A DNA stretch of 59,466 bases from Paenibacillus sanguinis 2301083 = DSM 16941 (GTDB taxonomy: Bacteria > Bacillota > Bacilli > Paenibacillales > Paenibacillaceae). The stretch spans positions 1-59,466 of the forward strand of contig NZ_KB895394.1 in assembly GCF_000374825.1 (NCBI RefSeq), given 5' to 3'. Position 1 is the first letter of the stretch. Every line of letters begins with the position of its first letter. Shown one piece after another: positions 10,966 to 20,626 of this stretch. A model generated the notes under the pieces. That model was not told where the DNA came from. It searched no databases and was given only the letters and a program-made list of their open reading frames with translations. The position numbers were made by a program, and so were the translations under genes.

Positions 10966-11805
10966 ATGATGCGATGGCTTCGCAAAACCAAAAAAGTGAA
11001 GGGGAATTCCCAAAAAGAGTCACGCGCTTCACGGACCCAGATTGCTGTGACACTGGATGAAAGTGTTGTGGAGGAAGCTGGACCGGAGGGCATTGTAGCT
11101 GATGAGAGACGGGGAGAGGATGAGCGCGATAGGGGGCCGATATTGTCGGTTAGGGACGTACATAGGTCTTTCCCGGTGGGGAATGGAGAAATCAAAGTCC
11201 TGAAAGGGATTGATATGGAGGTGCTTCCCAGCCAATTGGTGATGCTTAAGGGACGATCCGGCTCGGGGAAAACGACACTTCTGAATATGCTAGGCGGCTT
11301 GGATCAGCCGACATCCGGTGAAATTTTATTTCGCGGGCAGCCTCTGCATCAATTAAATGATGACAAACGGACGTTGCTGCGACGTGGTCAAATAGGCTTT
11401 ATCTTTCAGGCCTACGCTCTGCTCCCTTTGTTGTCTGCTTGGGAGAACGTGGAGCTATCGCTGCGTATGGCCGGGGTTCCTTCTCAGGAGTGGAAGCCCC
11501 GCGTGACCTATTGCCTGGAGCTTGTTGGGCTGGGTAAGCGAATGTTTCACAGGCCGTTTGAGTTATCCGGCGGGGAGCAGCAGCGGGTAGCGATTGCCAA
11601 GGCGATTGCACACCGTCCAAAGCTGTTGCTGGCGGATGAACCGACAGCTAACCTTGATTCGCAAATGGGAGCACAAGTTATGGCAGTGTTCAAAAATATT
11701 ATACAAACCGAGCATGTCACGATTTGTATGACCACACACGATCCTACAATCCTGGAGGTAGCAGACCATGTTTACGAAATGGTGGATGGCAAATTTATCA
11801 GGTAA
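10966..11805 (+). CDS. ABC transporter ATP-binding protein (MacB/LolD-like)
   Basis: ATPase of an export-type ABC system. Walker A is GRSGSGKTTLL, the signature is [15 protein letters not shown] and Walker B is [12 protein letters not shown], all in the order and spacing of the LolD/MacB/FtsE class. A charged 50-residue N-terminal extension before the ATPase core is unusual. The ATG at 10966 follows GGGAG at 11-base spacing; an in-frame ATG at 10948 is the alternative. First gene of a five-gene operon; the next gene starts 38 bases before its stop. Confidence 0.9.
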   Translation: MMRWLRKTKKVKGNSQKESRASRTQIAVTLDESVVEEAGPEGIVADERRGEDERDRGPILSVRDVHRSFPVGNGEIKVLKGIDMEVLPSQLVMLKGRSGSGKTTLLNMLGGLDQPTSGEILFRGQPLHQLNDDKRTLLRRGQIGFIFQAYALLPLLSAWENVELSLRMAGVPSQEWKPRVTYCLELVGLGKRMFHRPFELSGGEQQRVAIAKAIAHRPKLLLADEPTANLDSQMGAQVMAVFKNIIQTEHVTICMTTHDPTILEVADHVYEMVDGKFIR

Positions 11806-12859
11806 AGGGGGGAGGCTTGTTCGGCTGGCGGGTAGCTTGACCTTGAGCTTATCTTTAGTAGCCGCATCCGGCTGCGCTTTGTTGCCGGATGAAGAGGCGG
11901 AAGAGGATTTGCCGGTAATCACGCCGCCGACGATATCCAAGAAACCGGAATATGTGGTTCGCACGGAAACGATTGAATTAAATGCAACTGCGGTCGGTAA
12001 AATTATGAGTCAACGGGAGGAGCCTTTATTTTTTACAGAGGATGATCTGCATGTCAAAGAGGTGCTAGTCAAGGCTGGAGATAAGGTGAAAAAAGGCGAT
12101 GTGCTGATTCAATTGGATGTGGAGGATATGCAAAAGGACCTCCGCAAGAAAAGATTAGAGTTCCGCAAGCAGGAAATCGCTATGAAAGAGCTGCTGCGGA
12201 CTAAGGATGAGAAGGACCCGATCGAGTTTGAAGAGGCGTCTATCGTCTTCGAAGAGCAGCGTCAGGATTTGGCTGATTTGGAGAAAACCATCGGGGACGG
12301 TACGCTCAAAGCGCCGTTCTCGGGTACAGTTGTGTCCATCTCCGCGCAAAAGGGCAGCTCGATTAAATCCTATGATCCGGTAGCCGTCCTTTCCGACACA
12401 TCTTCGCTGGTGGTTGCGGCCGCTTTTGCCAAAGAGGATTTGACCAAAATTGCCGTAGGCATGAAGGCGAAGGTCGATATTAATGCGTCTGGCGTATACG
12501 AGGGCAAGATTAAGGTTATGCCGGTGAGCACGGGCTCGGACAATGATAATGGTAACGGAAATCCGAACGAGCCGGAGAAGGATTCGATTGATAAGTACGT
12601 GATTATCGAACTGGCCAAATGGCCGGAAGGCATTGAACGGGGCCGCCCGCTTAGCGTGGCCATCGTCACCGAACGTAAGGAAAATGCTGTGCTGATTCCT
12701 GCATCTGCCCTGCGTACCATTGGCTCACGGACTTATGTTCAGGTTATTGAAGCGGATGGCTCCAAACGCGAGGTGGATGTCGAGGTTGGGCTGCAAACCT
12801 CAACGGATATTGAAATTGTGAAGGGACTTACCCCGGGACAGAAAGTAGTGGGTCGCTAG
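11768..12859 (+). CDS. Lipoprotein efflux adaptor (HlyD/MacA-like)
   Basis: Membrane-fusion type adaptor anchored as a lipoprotein. The N-terminus has a hydrophobic stretch ending in a lipobox (VAASGC, Cys near residue 36). A split biotinyl-lipoyl-like region flanks a charged coiled-coil hairpin (about 115-165, rich in Lys, Glu and Arg) and a beta-barrel region; LKAPFSGTVVSI after the hairpin is the typical return motif. GGAGG upstream of 11768 supports the start inside the ATPase gene. Partner of the permease that follows directly. Confidence 0.88.
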   Translation: MFTKWWMANLSGKGGRLVRLAGSLTLSLSLVAASGCALLPDEEAEEDLPVITPPTISKKPEYVVRTETIELNATAVGKIMSQREEPLFFTEDDLHVKEVLVKAGDKVKKGDVLIQLDVEDMQKDLRKKRLEFRKQEIAMKELLRTKDEKDPIEFEEASIVFEEQRQDLADLEKTIGDGTLKAPFSGTVVSISAQKGSSIKSYDPVAVLSDTSSLVVAAAFAKEDLTKIAVGMKAKVDINASGVYEGKIKVMPVSTGSDNDNGNGNPNEPEKDSIDKYVIIELAKWPEGIERGRPLSVAIVTERKENAVLIPASALRTIGSRTYVQVIEADGSKREVDVEVGLQTSTDIEIVKGLTPGQKVVGR

Positions 12860-15778
12860 ATGGGTATTCCTTTATTACGTCTGCTGTTCCGTAAAATGTG
12901 GAACACGAAATGGTTAACGCTGAGCACTTTGCTGGGCCTGATTGTCGCCGTCTCGTTTACGGTCAGCATCCCGATGTATTCCGATGGATCGCTGAAGAGA
13001 GTGGTCGCTACAACGCTGAAGAGCGAAAGCGAAGGGCTGCCGGCAGGCTCCTTAATCATGAGCTATCAGGCGGCGGGCGGGACAAAAACGGACCTGGGCG
13101 CCCTGGAGGCCGTTAACCAATATATTGTTGACGAGGTTCCTCATGAAATTGGTTTTCCATACGATGCCTATACGAATACGCGTGCCATTCGCGGTACTGA
13201 GGTATTCCCGGAAGATCCCACAAAGGTGGATGCCAGCCGGACAAGAACTATGTCGATCCTGTCGATGAGCGGGTTGCAGGAGCATATTTCACTTTCGGGC
13301 GGCCAAATGTTTTTGGATACCGTGAACGACCATATGGTTGAGGCTCTCATGCTGGAGGAGGCGATGTATCGCCAGGACCTCCATGTCGGTGATGTGATGG
13401 AGTACCCAGTATACAGCGGGGTGGATATCACGCTCAAGGTCAAAATCGTCGGTGTTTTCCAGCCTGAAAATGAGAGCGATCCTTATTGGTACCAGGGCTT
13501 TGAAGGGATGATGAATAGCTTCTACATCTCAGAGAAAGCGTTTAATGATGTATTATTAAAGCAATTATCCATACCCTTGCATAATTCAAGCTGGTATTAT
13601 GCCTTTAATTTATCTGACATTCAAACCAGCCAGTTGTCGCCGTTATCCGATACACTGAACCGGCTGAATGTGAGTCTGTATCAAAAGCTTAAGGATACCA
13701 AGGTCGATGTTTCATTCGGCAGCTTGCTGAATGACTTCCGGAAGCAGAGCTTGCAGATGCAGACCTTGCTGTTCACGCTGGCCGCTCCGATGATTGCGAT
13801 GGTATTCTACTATATCGTGATGAATGCGCGCCAGGCACTGGATAAGCAACAGAGCGATATCGCGGTTCTGCGAAGCCGCGGGGCGTCGACGAAGCAGATT
13901 GTTTTTATCTATCTGCTGGAGAGCTTGATACTTGGGGCCGTTTCTTTGATTGCCGGTCCACTGCTGGGGTGGTTTATGTCCAAAAGCATCGGGTCGGCAG
14001 ACGGTTTCCTGACCTTCGTAAATCGTAAATCCATCCCGGTTGGATTTAATCTGGACGCTCTGGCATTAGGCGGGGCAGCGGTGGTTATCGCTATTCTGGC
14101 CACCTTGCTGCCGGCGATATCCTATGCCCGCTCATCTATTGTGAAGGCAAAGCAAAAGCAAGCGCGTGCTGATCGTGCACCGTTCTGGCAACGGTGGTTC
14201 ATCGACATCGTCTTGATGGCCGTCGCTGGCTATGGTTACTATCTGTTCAATGAACGGCAGATGCTGACCTTCCAAACCGGCATGACCACGGATGAATTAC
14301 AGGTGCAGCCATTCTTGTTCTTCGTGCCTGCACTGGCGATTTTCTCTATCGGTCTATTCTTCCTGCGGGTATTCCCATGGTTGTTGAAGCTGATTGGCTG
14401 GCTTGGCAAGAAGTGGTTGCCGGTGCCTTATTATTTGAGCTTGACCCAGCTATCCCGTTCTTCTTCGTCTTATTATCCGCTGATGATTCTGCTCGTGTTG
14501 ACCCTGGGGCTTGGTGTGTATAACGCCTCAGCGGCTCGGACGATCGATTTGAACTCAACGGAGCGGACTCTCTACAAATATGGCTCCGATGTCATTATGC
14601 GAACCGTATGGGAGGGAACCGCGGAGATTACTCGCCCAGTCCAAGGAGGTGGTTCCGGAGGGAATTCAAATCCCGGTCAAGGCGGGAACTCCGGGCAGCC
14701 GGGAGGTGGCGGAAATCCGGGTGCTCCAGGTGGAGGCGGCGGTGCTCCGGGAGGCGGTCAAAACCGGCCGCCATCCAAGGTCATCTACTCCGAACCTCCG
14801 TTTGAATTTTTCCGGGAGCTGGATGGGGTTGAGCATGCAGCGCGCGTGCTGCAAACCAAGGGGAATATCATTATAGCTGGACGTTCAGCAGGGCAAGGGA
14901 ATGTGATGGGGATCGACAACCTGGATTTTTCCAAGGTAGCCTGGTTCAGAAATGACTTGTTCCCTACCCATCCATTCCGTTACTTGCAGTTCCTTGGCAT
15001 GAATGAGAGTGCAGCGTTAATACCTTCTAACCTGGCAGAGAAATACAAGCTGAAACCGGGAGATGTATTTTCGATTGCGCTCGGCGATCAGACGGTGGAA
15101 TTTGCTGTCTACGGTATTTTGCCGTATTGGCCTAGTCAATACCCGGATCAAGCCCCGTTTGTCATTGCCAATCTGGATTATATTTATGACCAGGTTCCGC
15201 TGATTCCTTATGAGGTATGGCTGAAAATGAAGCCGGGAGCCAAGGTGGCTCCGCTGATTACCAAGCTGGCCGAGCAAGGCATCGATCTCTATTCGGTTGA
15301 TGACGTGCGCAGCGAACTGGCAATACAAAGTAAGCACCCGACACGGGGCGGGGTATTTGGTATTTTGAGTCTGGGCTTCCTTGTTTCGGTCATTGTCTCA
15401 CTGATCGGCTACATCCTGTATTGGTTCTTTAATCTGTCAGGGCGGGTTGTTCAGTTCGGGATATTGCGGGCCATGGGCTTATCGCGGAGGCAACTCACGT
15501 TTATGCTGCTGGCTGAGCAGATTTTGACGGCAGGGCTGTCCATTGCATTAGGTATCGTTATCGGGAAGATTGCCGGTAAGCTGTATCTGCCCTTCCTGCA
15601 AACGGCTGATAATGTAACGACGCAAGTACCACCGTTTCGCATTGTGTTTGATTCCCAGGATACGCTTCAGCTATATGTGGTTGTATTCGTTATGCTGCTT
15701 CTGGGTGCCGGGCTGCTGCTTTGGCAAATCCGTCGCTTGCGGGTGCATCAGGCCGTTAAAATGGGAGAGGAGCGTTAA
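12860..15778 (+). CDS. Large FtsX-like ABC transporter permease
   Basis: A 972-residue permease with an N-terminal membrane anchor (about 18-38), a large extracytoplasmic domain, a group of membrane segments (about 305-430 and 440-560), a second extracytoplasmic domain and a C-terminal FtsX group (about 830-960). This is a duplicated FtsX layout. Residues about 594-634 form a striking Gly/Pro/Asn-rich linker (repeated GGGGNPG-like units) inside the second external domain. It starts immediately after the adaptor stop and is followed by a second ATPase gene after 2 bases. Confidence 0.9.
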   Translation: MGIPLLRLLFRKMWNTKWLTLSTLLGLIVAVSFTVSIPMYSDGSLKRVVATTLKSESEGLPAGSLIMSYQAAGGTKTDLGALEAVNQYIVDEVPHEIGFPYDAYTNTRAIRGTEVFPEDPTKVDASRTRTMSILSMSGLQEHISLSGGQMFLDTVNDHMVEALMLEEAMYRQDLHVGDVMEYPVYSGVDITLKVKIVGVFQPENESDPYWYQGFEGMMNSFYISEKAFNDVLLKQLSIPLHNSSWYYAFNLSDIQTSQLSPLSDTLNRLNVSLYQKLKDTKVDVSFGSLLNDFRKQSLQMQTLLFTLAAPMIAMVFYYIVMNARQALDKQQSDIAVLRSRGASTKQIVFIYLLESLILGAVSLIAGPLLGWFMSKSIGSADGFLTFVNRKSIPVGFNLDALALGGAAVVIAILATLLPAISYARSSIVKAKQKQARADRAPFWQRWFIDIVLMAVAGYGYYLFNERQMLTFQTGMTTDELQVQPFLFFVPALAIFSIGLFFLRVFPWLLKLIGWLGKKWLPVPYYLSLTQLSRSSSSYYPLMILLVLTLGLGVYNASAARTIDLNSTERTLYKYGSDVIMRTVWEGTAEITRPVQGGGSGGNSNPGQGGNSGQPGGGGNPGAPGGGGGAPGGGQNRPPSKVIYSEPPFEFFRELDGVEHAARVLQTKGNIIIAGRSAGQGNVMGIDNLDFSKVAWFRNDLFPTHPFRYLQFLGMNESAALIPSNLAEKYKLKPGDVFSIALGDQTVEFAVYGILPYWPSQYPDQAPFVIANLDYIYDQVPLIPYEVWLKMKPGAKVAPLITKLAEQGIDLYSVDDVRSELAIQSKHPTRGGVFGILSLGFLVSVIVSLIGYILYWFFNLSGRVVQFGILRAMGLSRRQLTFMLLAEQILTAGLSIALGIVIGKIAGKLYLPFLQTADNVTTQVPPFRIVFDSQDTLQLYVVVFVMLLLGAGLLLWQIRRLRVHQAVKMGEER

Positions 15779-15780
15779 AG

Positions 15781-16668
15781 ATGATTCAATGCGAAGGACT
15801 CGTCAAAATTTTCAAATCCGAAGACATCGAGGTTGTGGCGCTCCAAGGCCTGAATTTATCCGTTGAGCAGGGCGAGATGATGGCGATCATCGGCAACAGT
15901 GGTAGCGGTAAATCAACACTTCTGAATATTCTGGGGGGGCTGGATCATCCCTCGGCAGGGCAAGTGTCTGTCGGAGGGTGGGATTTGCTTAAGATTCAGG
16001 ATGCTCAATTGGTGGAGTACAAGCGCAATACGGTGGGGTTTGTCTGGCAAAATAATGGCCGCAATCTTTTGCCGTATTTGACCGCGCTGGAAAATGTAGA
16101 AATGCCGATGCTGTTGACTGGCAAGCTAGACCGGGCCTATGCCCAAGAACTGCTGGAGCGTGTAGGGCTGAAGGATAGAATGCACAATAAATTGCATCAG
16201 CTCTCGGGCGGGGAGCAGCAGCGTGTGGCGATTGCCATTTCGCTGTCTAATCGCCCGAAGCTGTTGCTGGCCGATGAACCTACGGGTTCGGTGGATACGG
16301 CGACTTCCGATCAAATCATGCAAATCTTCCGGCAAGTGAATCGGGAGCTTGGCATTACGGTCGTGATTGTTACGCATGACTTAACGTTGGCGGGCAAGGT
16401 AGACCGGGTGGTAGCCATTCGCGACGGTCTGACCAGCACCGAGTTCGTGAAGCGTAATCCCAATTTGGATTTGGCTGCGGCAGGGCTTGGAGCTGGCGGG
16501 CTCCAGGAGGTGCATGAGGCGTTTGTGGTGGTTGACCGCGTAGGCCGGCTTCAAGTTCCTAAGGAATATCTGGAATCCTTAGGGATTAGCGGCCGGGCTT
16601 CGATGGAGTTTGATGGGGAGAAGATTGTGATAATGGCACCTAAATCATTGGAGGAGGAACAATCATGA
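15781..16668 (+). CDS. Second ABC transporter ATP-binding protein of the operon
   Basis: Another LolD/MacB-class ATPase: Walker [17 protein letters not shown], signature [14 protein letters not shown], Walker [13 protein letters not shown]. It has a C-terminal extension of about 70 residues after the core. Two ATPases with one duplicated permease suggest a heterodimeric motor. Its stop overlaps the start of the solute-binding protein gene by 4 bases. Confidence 0.9.
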   Translation: MIQCEGLVKIFKSEDIEVVALQGLNLSVEQGEMMAIIGNSGSGKSTLLNILGGLDHPSAGQVSVGGWDLLKIQDAQLVEYKRNTVGFVWQNNGRNLLPYLTALENVEMPMLLTGKLDRAYAQELLERVGLKDRMHNKLHQLSGGEQQRVAIAISLSNRPKLLLADEPTGSVDTATSDQIMQIFRQVNRELGITVVIVTHDLTLAGKVDRVVAIRDGLTSTEFVKRNPNLDLAAAGLGAGGLQEVHEAFVVVDRVGRLQVPKEYLESLGISGRASMEFDGEKIVIMAPKSLEEEQS

Positions 16669-18167
16669 TGAAGAAATTTGGGAGGCTGAAGAAGGTAGTG
16701 TCGATTACGCTGATGGCTACGTTGGCCCTGGGCCTGCTCGCAGGCTGCAACAGCGGTAAAGCCGGGGATAGTCAGCAGGAGCAGGTTTTGCGTATCGGGG
16801 TGCTGTCCGGGGGATATAATGACTCTTACTTCCGTCAGCAATACACGGATGTCTTTGAGTTTGCAAATCAGAATGTCCGTATTGAAATTGTTCCAGCGAT
16901 TGATGAGTCTGAATATCGGTATCGGGAAAGTTCAGAGCCTTATGTTCAGCCCGATTATGTGGAGAGCATGAAGAAGATTACGGGCGGCAGCAACCCGGTC
17001 GATATTGTTATGGCCGATACCGATGTGATTAATCAATTAATCAAGGAAAACATGCTTAAGGCCTTGGACCCATTGATTCAGGAAGATAAATTTGATACGA
17101 CAGATTTTGTTCCGGCGGTAATTGAAGGAATTAAGGATATGGGAGAAGGCAGCCTGTATGCTTTGGCACCATCCTTCTCCTCCTCGGCGCTGTACTATAA
17201 CAAACAAATCTTTGCAGATGCCGGGGTTGAGCCACCGACGGACAATATGACTTGGGACGATATCTTCAATCTGGCTCGCCGTGTAACGAAGGGCGAGGGG
17301 AAGGAGCGGGTTTACGGCTTCAACTTTAGCCGTTATATGGGCAATGATCTATTCTGGGATATACGATCCGATTATCTCCCGGCGCTTCAGCTCAAAACCT
17401 TTGATGACAAAGCCGAAACGATGACGGTGAACACGCCGCAATGGACGAAGGTCTGGGAGACAGCCAGCAAGCTGTACAAGGAAAAAATTATTCCGGATAG
17501 CAACTCCATGATGGAGGAAATGGAGGACAACTGGACTCCTGTTAACAGTGATATGTTCCTGTCAGGCAAAGTAGCGATGACGATTGGCGAAAACTATTAT
17601 GTCAATGAAATCTATGACGCTAATAGCAACGCCTCAAAAATTAAAAATTTTAAGCCGGTGGATTGGGATGTTGTTACGATTCCCTCTCATCCGGAGAAGC
17701 CGGGTGTGGGAGGCAAGATTTGGCTTAATGGTTTGTTTGCTATCAATAGCGCTGCACCTAATCCGGAGACGGCCTGGGATTTCATTAAATTTATTAATGG
17801 CGAAGACTGGGCTAAATTAAAATCCCGCAGCAATTCTTATGAAATGCTGGCCCGTAAATCCTATATTAAACCGAAAAACGGACTGGATTACAACATTCAA
17901 GCATTTTATTTGTTGAAGCCGGTACCGCCTAGTGATTCCAAGCTCGATAAATTAATGGCGGAAAGACAAGGACTGTACAGCATCGACGATATAGGACGCC
18001 AGTTCTTCCAAGAGGTGCTGGAGAATAAGAAGACGCCTGAGGAAGCCTTGAAGGCCTGGGAAGAGAAAGGAAATACCATGCTGCAGGAAATTAAGAATAA
18101 TCCGAAAACCCTGTTCCAGCAGGACGGTACGCCATTTGTTCCGGCCGATGCGGCTGTGGCAGGATAA
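16665..18167 (+). CDS. Extracellular solute-binding lipoprotein, family 1
   Basis: A 500-residue secreted lipoprotein: basic N-terminus, hydrophobic core and lipobox LAGC with Cys near residue 28. The body resembles sugar-type binding proteins (VDIVMADTDVINQLI, LYALAPSFSSSALYYNKQIFADAGVEPP). AGGAGGAA precedes the start. Binding proteins of this class usually serve importers, yet every other gene in the operon is export type and no importer permease lies nearby. It may act as a sensor or cargo binder. Confidence 0.9.
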   Translation: MMKKFGRLKKVVSITLMATLALGLLAGCNSGKAGDSQQEQVLRIGVLSGGYNDSYFRQQYTDVFEFANQNVRIEIVPAIDESEYRYRESSEPYVQPDYVESMKKITGGSNPVDIVMADTDVINQLIKENMLKALDPLIQEDKFDTTDFVPAVIEGIKDMGEGSLYALAPSFSSSALYYNKQIFADAGVEPPTDNMTWDDIFNLARRVTKGEGKERVYGFNFSRYMGNDLFWDIRSDYLPALQLKTFDDKAETMTVNTPQWTKVWETASKLYKEKIIPDSNSMMEEMEDNWTPVNSDMFLSGKVAMTIGENYYVNEIYDANSNASKIKNFKPVDWDVVTIPSHPEKPGVGGKIWLNGLFAINSAAPNPETAWDFIKFINGEDWAKLKSRSNSYEMLARKSYIKPKNGLDYNIQAFYLLKPVPPSDSKLDKLMAERQGLYSIDDIGRQFFQEVLENKKTPEEALKAWEEKGNTMLQEIKNNPKTLFQQDGTPFVPADAAVAG

Positions 18168-18223
18168 TGCGCTAAGCCATCCTTTGCTTGATTTGTGCAT
18201 ATTGGAAAATTTACCAGCTTATA

Positions 18224-18260
18224 AAAAGCCGTACGGGGCTAACCCGACGGCTTTTTTTGC
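18224..18260 (+). terminator. Terminator of the ABC export operon
   Basis: AAAAAGCCGT and CGGG pair with CCCG and ACGGCTTTTT around a GCTAA loop, followed by a run of T. It lies 57 bases after the solute-binding protein stop. Confidence 0.85.
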
Positions 18261-18320
18261 TATTAATGGGTATTCTATAATCAGGCCCAAGTTGAGGAAG
18301 AAAGGTACTCTGGTGAAAGG

Positions 18321-18500
18321 ATGATGGCGAGACGTATGCGTTGGGTGTATTTTAACAAGTTGTATCGAACAAAATTTCAAGCCGGATGCCTGGCCCGCCG
18401 ACTGGAACAGGATGGATGGATTTACGGCTTCGAAGATATGCGGCAAATTGAAATTTACCGTTCCCGTAAGGGCAAATATGGTGTACGCTTTATTGTCTGA
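18321..18500 (+). CDS. Small basic conserved protein (59 aa)
   Basis: A 59-residue frame beginning MMARRMRWVYFNKLY and ending KGKYGVRFIV, preceded by GTGAAAGG. It is rich in Arg, Tyr and Phe, has no membrane segment and no recognised domain. The protein-like composition and a stop just before the tRNA genes argue that it is real. Function unknown. Confidence 0.55.
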   Translation: MMARRMRWVYFNKLYRTKFQAGCLARRLEQDGWIYGFEDMRQIEIYRSRKGKYGVRFIV

Positions 18501-18582
18501 TCGATGAGTTATATCGATCGATCTATGGGCTTGACGTGGACTACGGAAATCGTGTATATTATTAATTGTCGCTGTTTATTGA

Positions 18583-18656
<74 letters not shown>

Positions 18657-18672
18657 TCCATTTAAGTCGTGC

Positions 18673-18746
18673 GGGCCCTTAGCTCAGTTGGTTAGAGCGG
18701 TCGGCTCATAACCGATTGGTCGGGGGTTCAAGTCCCTCAGGGCCCA
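18673..18746 (+). tRNA. tRNA-Ile (CAU anticodon, lysidine-modified type)
   Basis: A cloverleaf with acceptor GGGCCCT/AGGGCCC and anticodon CAT. The body resembles the Bacillus tRNA-Ile2 (TTAGCTCAGTTGGTTAGAGC and CGGCTCATAACCG) more than elongator tRNA-Met, so the C34 is expected to be changed to lysidine by TilS to read AUA. CCA is not encoded. Confidence 0.85.
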
Positions 18747-18755
18747 TAGTGCGTG

Positions 18756-18786
18756 AACCCCTTGCCTAGCAAGGGGTTTTTGCTTT
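18756..18786 (+). terminator. Terminator after the tRNA pair
   Basis: AACCCCTTGC and GCAAGGGGTT pair around CTA, followed by TTTTGCTTTTT. Confidence 0.9.
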
Positions 18787-18878
18787 TTGGTAGGGTGGTA
18801 GAGATGGGGGGATTCGTACGATTTTAGTGCTGAGTCAACCGGATTGGTCACGTAAATGGTCACGAAGTTGATTTTGAT

Positions 18879-19009
18879 TCAGTCAAAACTCTTCATTTTC
18901 GCTTCAACCAAATCTACAGCGCCACGCTGCATATCAGGCAGCAGATGGGAGTAGCGGTCAAGGTAAATTTGGACACTGCTATGACCTAGTCGCTCAGCTC
19001 CGATAAAAC
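18879..19009 (-). pseudogene. C-terminal remnant of a tyrosine recombinase (phage integrase)
   Basis: About 43 residues in one frame end in a typical integrase tail: ERLGHSSVQIYLDRYSHLLPD, then MQRGAVDLVEAKMKSFD and stop. The Tyr of YSHLL is in the position expected of the catalytic Tyr. No upstream part of the gene is present. It lies directly after the tRNA pair, as expected for an element integrated at a tRNA locus that later decayed. Confidence 0.8.
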
Positions 19010-19427
19010 ACAAACCTAAAGAGATGCCAGTTACAAGAGATTGTTTGTTCAATTCGACACCTCCTTACCATAATATTACGAATATCAGTTTCAAGTATCT
19101 AAGGAATAGAGATGCAGACTAACGCAGAGAGCTCTAGAAATATCATATTTGAGACATTTAATGCGGGAAGGGTGAGTGGAACATGAGTTTGCAAGGATCA
19201 ATTTTACAGCAACTACCTTTGCTGTAGTTATTGATTATGGCCGAGGCAGAAATGAGGAAGGGGGAAATTGGGTTACGACCTCCAGAATTAAAATGATCAA
19301 AGTTTTCATTCAATTTGTATTGTTTATTTTTAAAGCCATGGTCAGATCCAAAAAAAGAATCTGCCATAGCCAAGGCTCCGAAGAAACAATATAATATTAG
19401 CGTTACGACATTACAAAATCATAAGAA

Positions 19428-19532
19428 TCAGGAGACGATATTTACCAAAGTATACGTCACCAGTAACCCTATCGTTATTAAAAATAAATATGTTCCAAAA
19501 AGCAAAACCAACTTATATTCGAATTTTTTCAT
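19428..19532 (-). CDS. Small single-pass membrane protein (34 aa)
   Basis: A frame of 34 residues starting MKKFEYKLVLLF. It has a strong ribosome site (GGAGGT, 8 bases before ATG) and one hydrophobic span covering about residues 8-33. It ends TLVNIVS. It may be a genuine small membrane protein of the prophage region or the first part of a broken lipoprotein or membrane gene, since the reading frames downstream do not continue it. Function unknown. Confidence 0.45.
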   Translation of the reverse strand: MKKFEYKLVLLFGTYLFLITIGLLVTYTLVNIVS

Positions 19533-19991
19533 TTTGCATAACCTCCGATAGTTTAATTACAGAGGCCTTGGATTTACATATTATAATCCACAAAAATTAT
19601 GCAGTCAAACCGCTGGAACCCGTAGCACTAGCGTATCAATAAATACTTACAATCAGCAAAGACGAAGGAAGAAGCTCAAAGTAAGTTCACTAGGGCATGG
19701 GTAAGATAAGCAACCTTGGAACAACAGTAGAGTCAATACAAACTTTAGTTGGCTTATTGAATACAGTTTATAACACAGTTAGCCACTCCTTACATAGCAC
19801 ATTCGGTGCTTTTTCTTTTGCCTTCTATAGGCACTTATGTTCTGGATGTCCAAAAGTTTTGTAGGCAAAAGATCATAGAAGGGCAGGACGGGGCCGCAGC
19901 GTTGCTGTACGGCCTTATTTATCGTGCCTGTGTACGTGAAACCAACTCAACATAAGATTTTAGTCTACACACCCGTGTGGGGTGCGACGTG
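19533..19991. other. Gap with no gene found
   Basis: I see no supported coding frame, tRNA or clear promoter here. The region is AT-rich and lies between the small membrane protein and hicB. A weak hairpin at about 19894-19916 (GGCCG...CGGCC) precedes TTATTTAT. Confidence 0.4.
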
Positions 19992-20390
19992 TCACGGTCG
20001 TTTTTCTGTTATACCCAGTTCGTTCTTGAGTGCATTTTGCAAAACGGATGAGAAGTTAATTCCGGCATGCTCCGCTTCTACATTTAGCCAGCTGGGTATC
20101 GTAAGGTTTTTCCTGACGGTTCGATTATCGTGCTTGCGACGATATTCCTCGAAATCAATGTCCACAAGCGTCACGATTTCATCCTTACTAGCTGTGGGCG
20201 TTAGAGAAGAAGGCTCAGGGATGGACCGCCCCATATCTTGCTCGGAAATGCCCCAGATGCCGATGGCATCGCGTGCCATATAAATGGCATCCGCAAGATC
20301 GGTACCTTCCGTATTAATATCAAGATCGGGCACATAAACAACATAGCCGTTATCTGTGGGACTTAAAACAACAGGATAGACCTTTTTCAA
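19992..20390 (-). CDS. hicB: HicB family antitoxin
   Basis: A 132-residue antitoxin that neutralises HicA and binds the operon promoter. The partially degraded RNase H-like HicB fold is at the N-terminus (MKKVYPVVLSPTDNGYVVYV, then DLDINTEGTDLADAI with the conserved acidic stretch). The C-terminal part (TVRKNLTIPSWLNVEAEHAGIN) is a ribbon-helix-helix type DNA-binding segment. It follows hicA after 39 bases in one transcript. Confidence 0.9.
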   Translation of the reverse strand: MKKVYPVVLSPTDNGYVVYVPDLDINTEGTDLADAIYMARDAIGIWGISEQDMGRSIPEPSSLTPTASKDEIVTLVDIDFEEYRRKHDNRTVRKNLTIPSWLNVEAEHAGINFSSVLQNALKNELGITEKRP

Positions 20391-20429
20391 TGTGATGCAC
20401 CTCCATGTATTTTGAGAGGACTGGATGGC

Positions 20430-20603
20430 TTATTGTAGCCCCTGCCTCTTGATGATTGCTTGTGCTAGTCTTTCGTTGATTTCGCGGTGCCTGGGAATAG
20501 GCTCGGATTTTTCCCCATTTGTGTAGATGTCGTGGTTGGCACCGTTTCGGTGTAATTTCCAACCATTTTTGACTAACATATCGATTAGGTCTTTGCGTTT
20601 CAT
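20430..20603 (-). CDS. hicA: HicA family mRNA interferase toxin
   Basis: A 57-residue toxin with a double-stranded-RNA-binding-like fold that cuts mRNA independently of the ribosome. It reads MKRKDLIDMLVKNGWKLHRN, keeps the catalytic His (in ANHDIY) and has the basic C-terminus ERLAQAIIKRQGLQ. GAGGGGG is directly upstream. It precedes hicB in the usual toxin-first order and has its own promoter with a palindrome. Confidence 0.9.
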   Translation of the reverse strand: MKRKDLIDMLVKNGWKLHRNGANHDIYTNGEKSEPIPRHREINERLAQAIIKRQGLQ

Positions 20604-20626
20604 TCCCCCTCACCTCTTACTTATAT

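Noticed and set aside
19176..19394. 72-residue plus-strand frame in the prophage region
   Set aside because: It lacks a ribosome site and overlaps other weak frames on the opposite strand; composition is not convincing.
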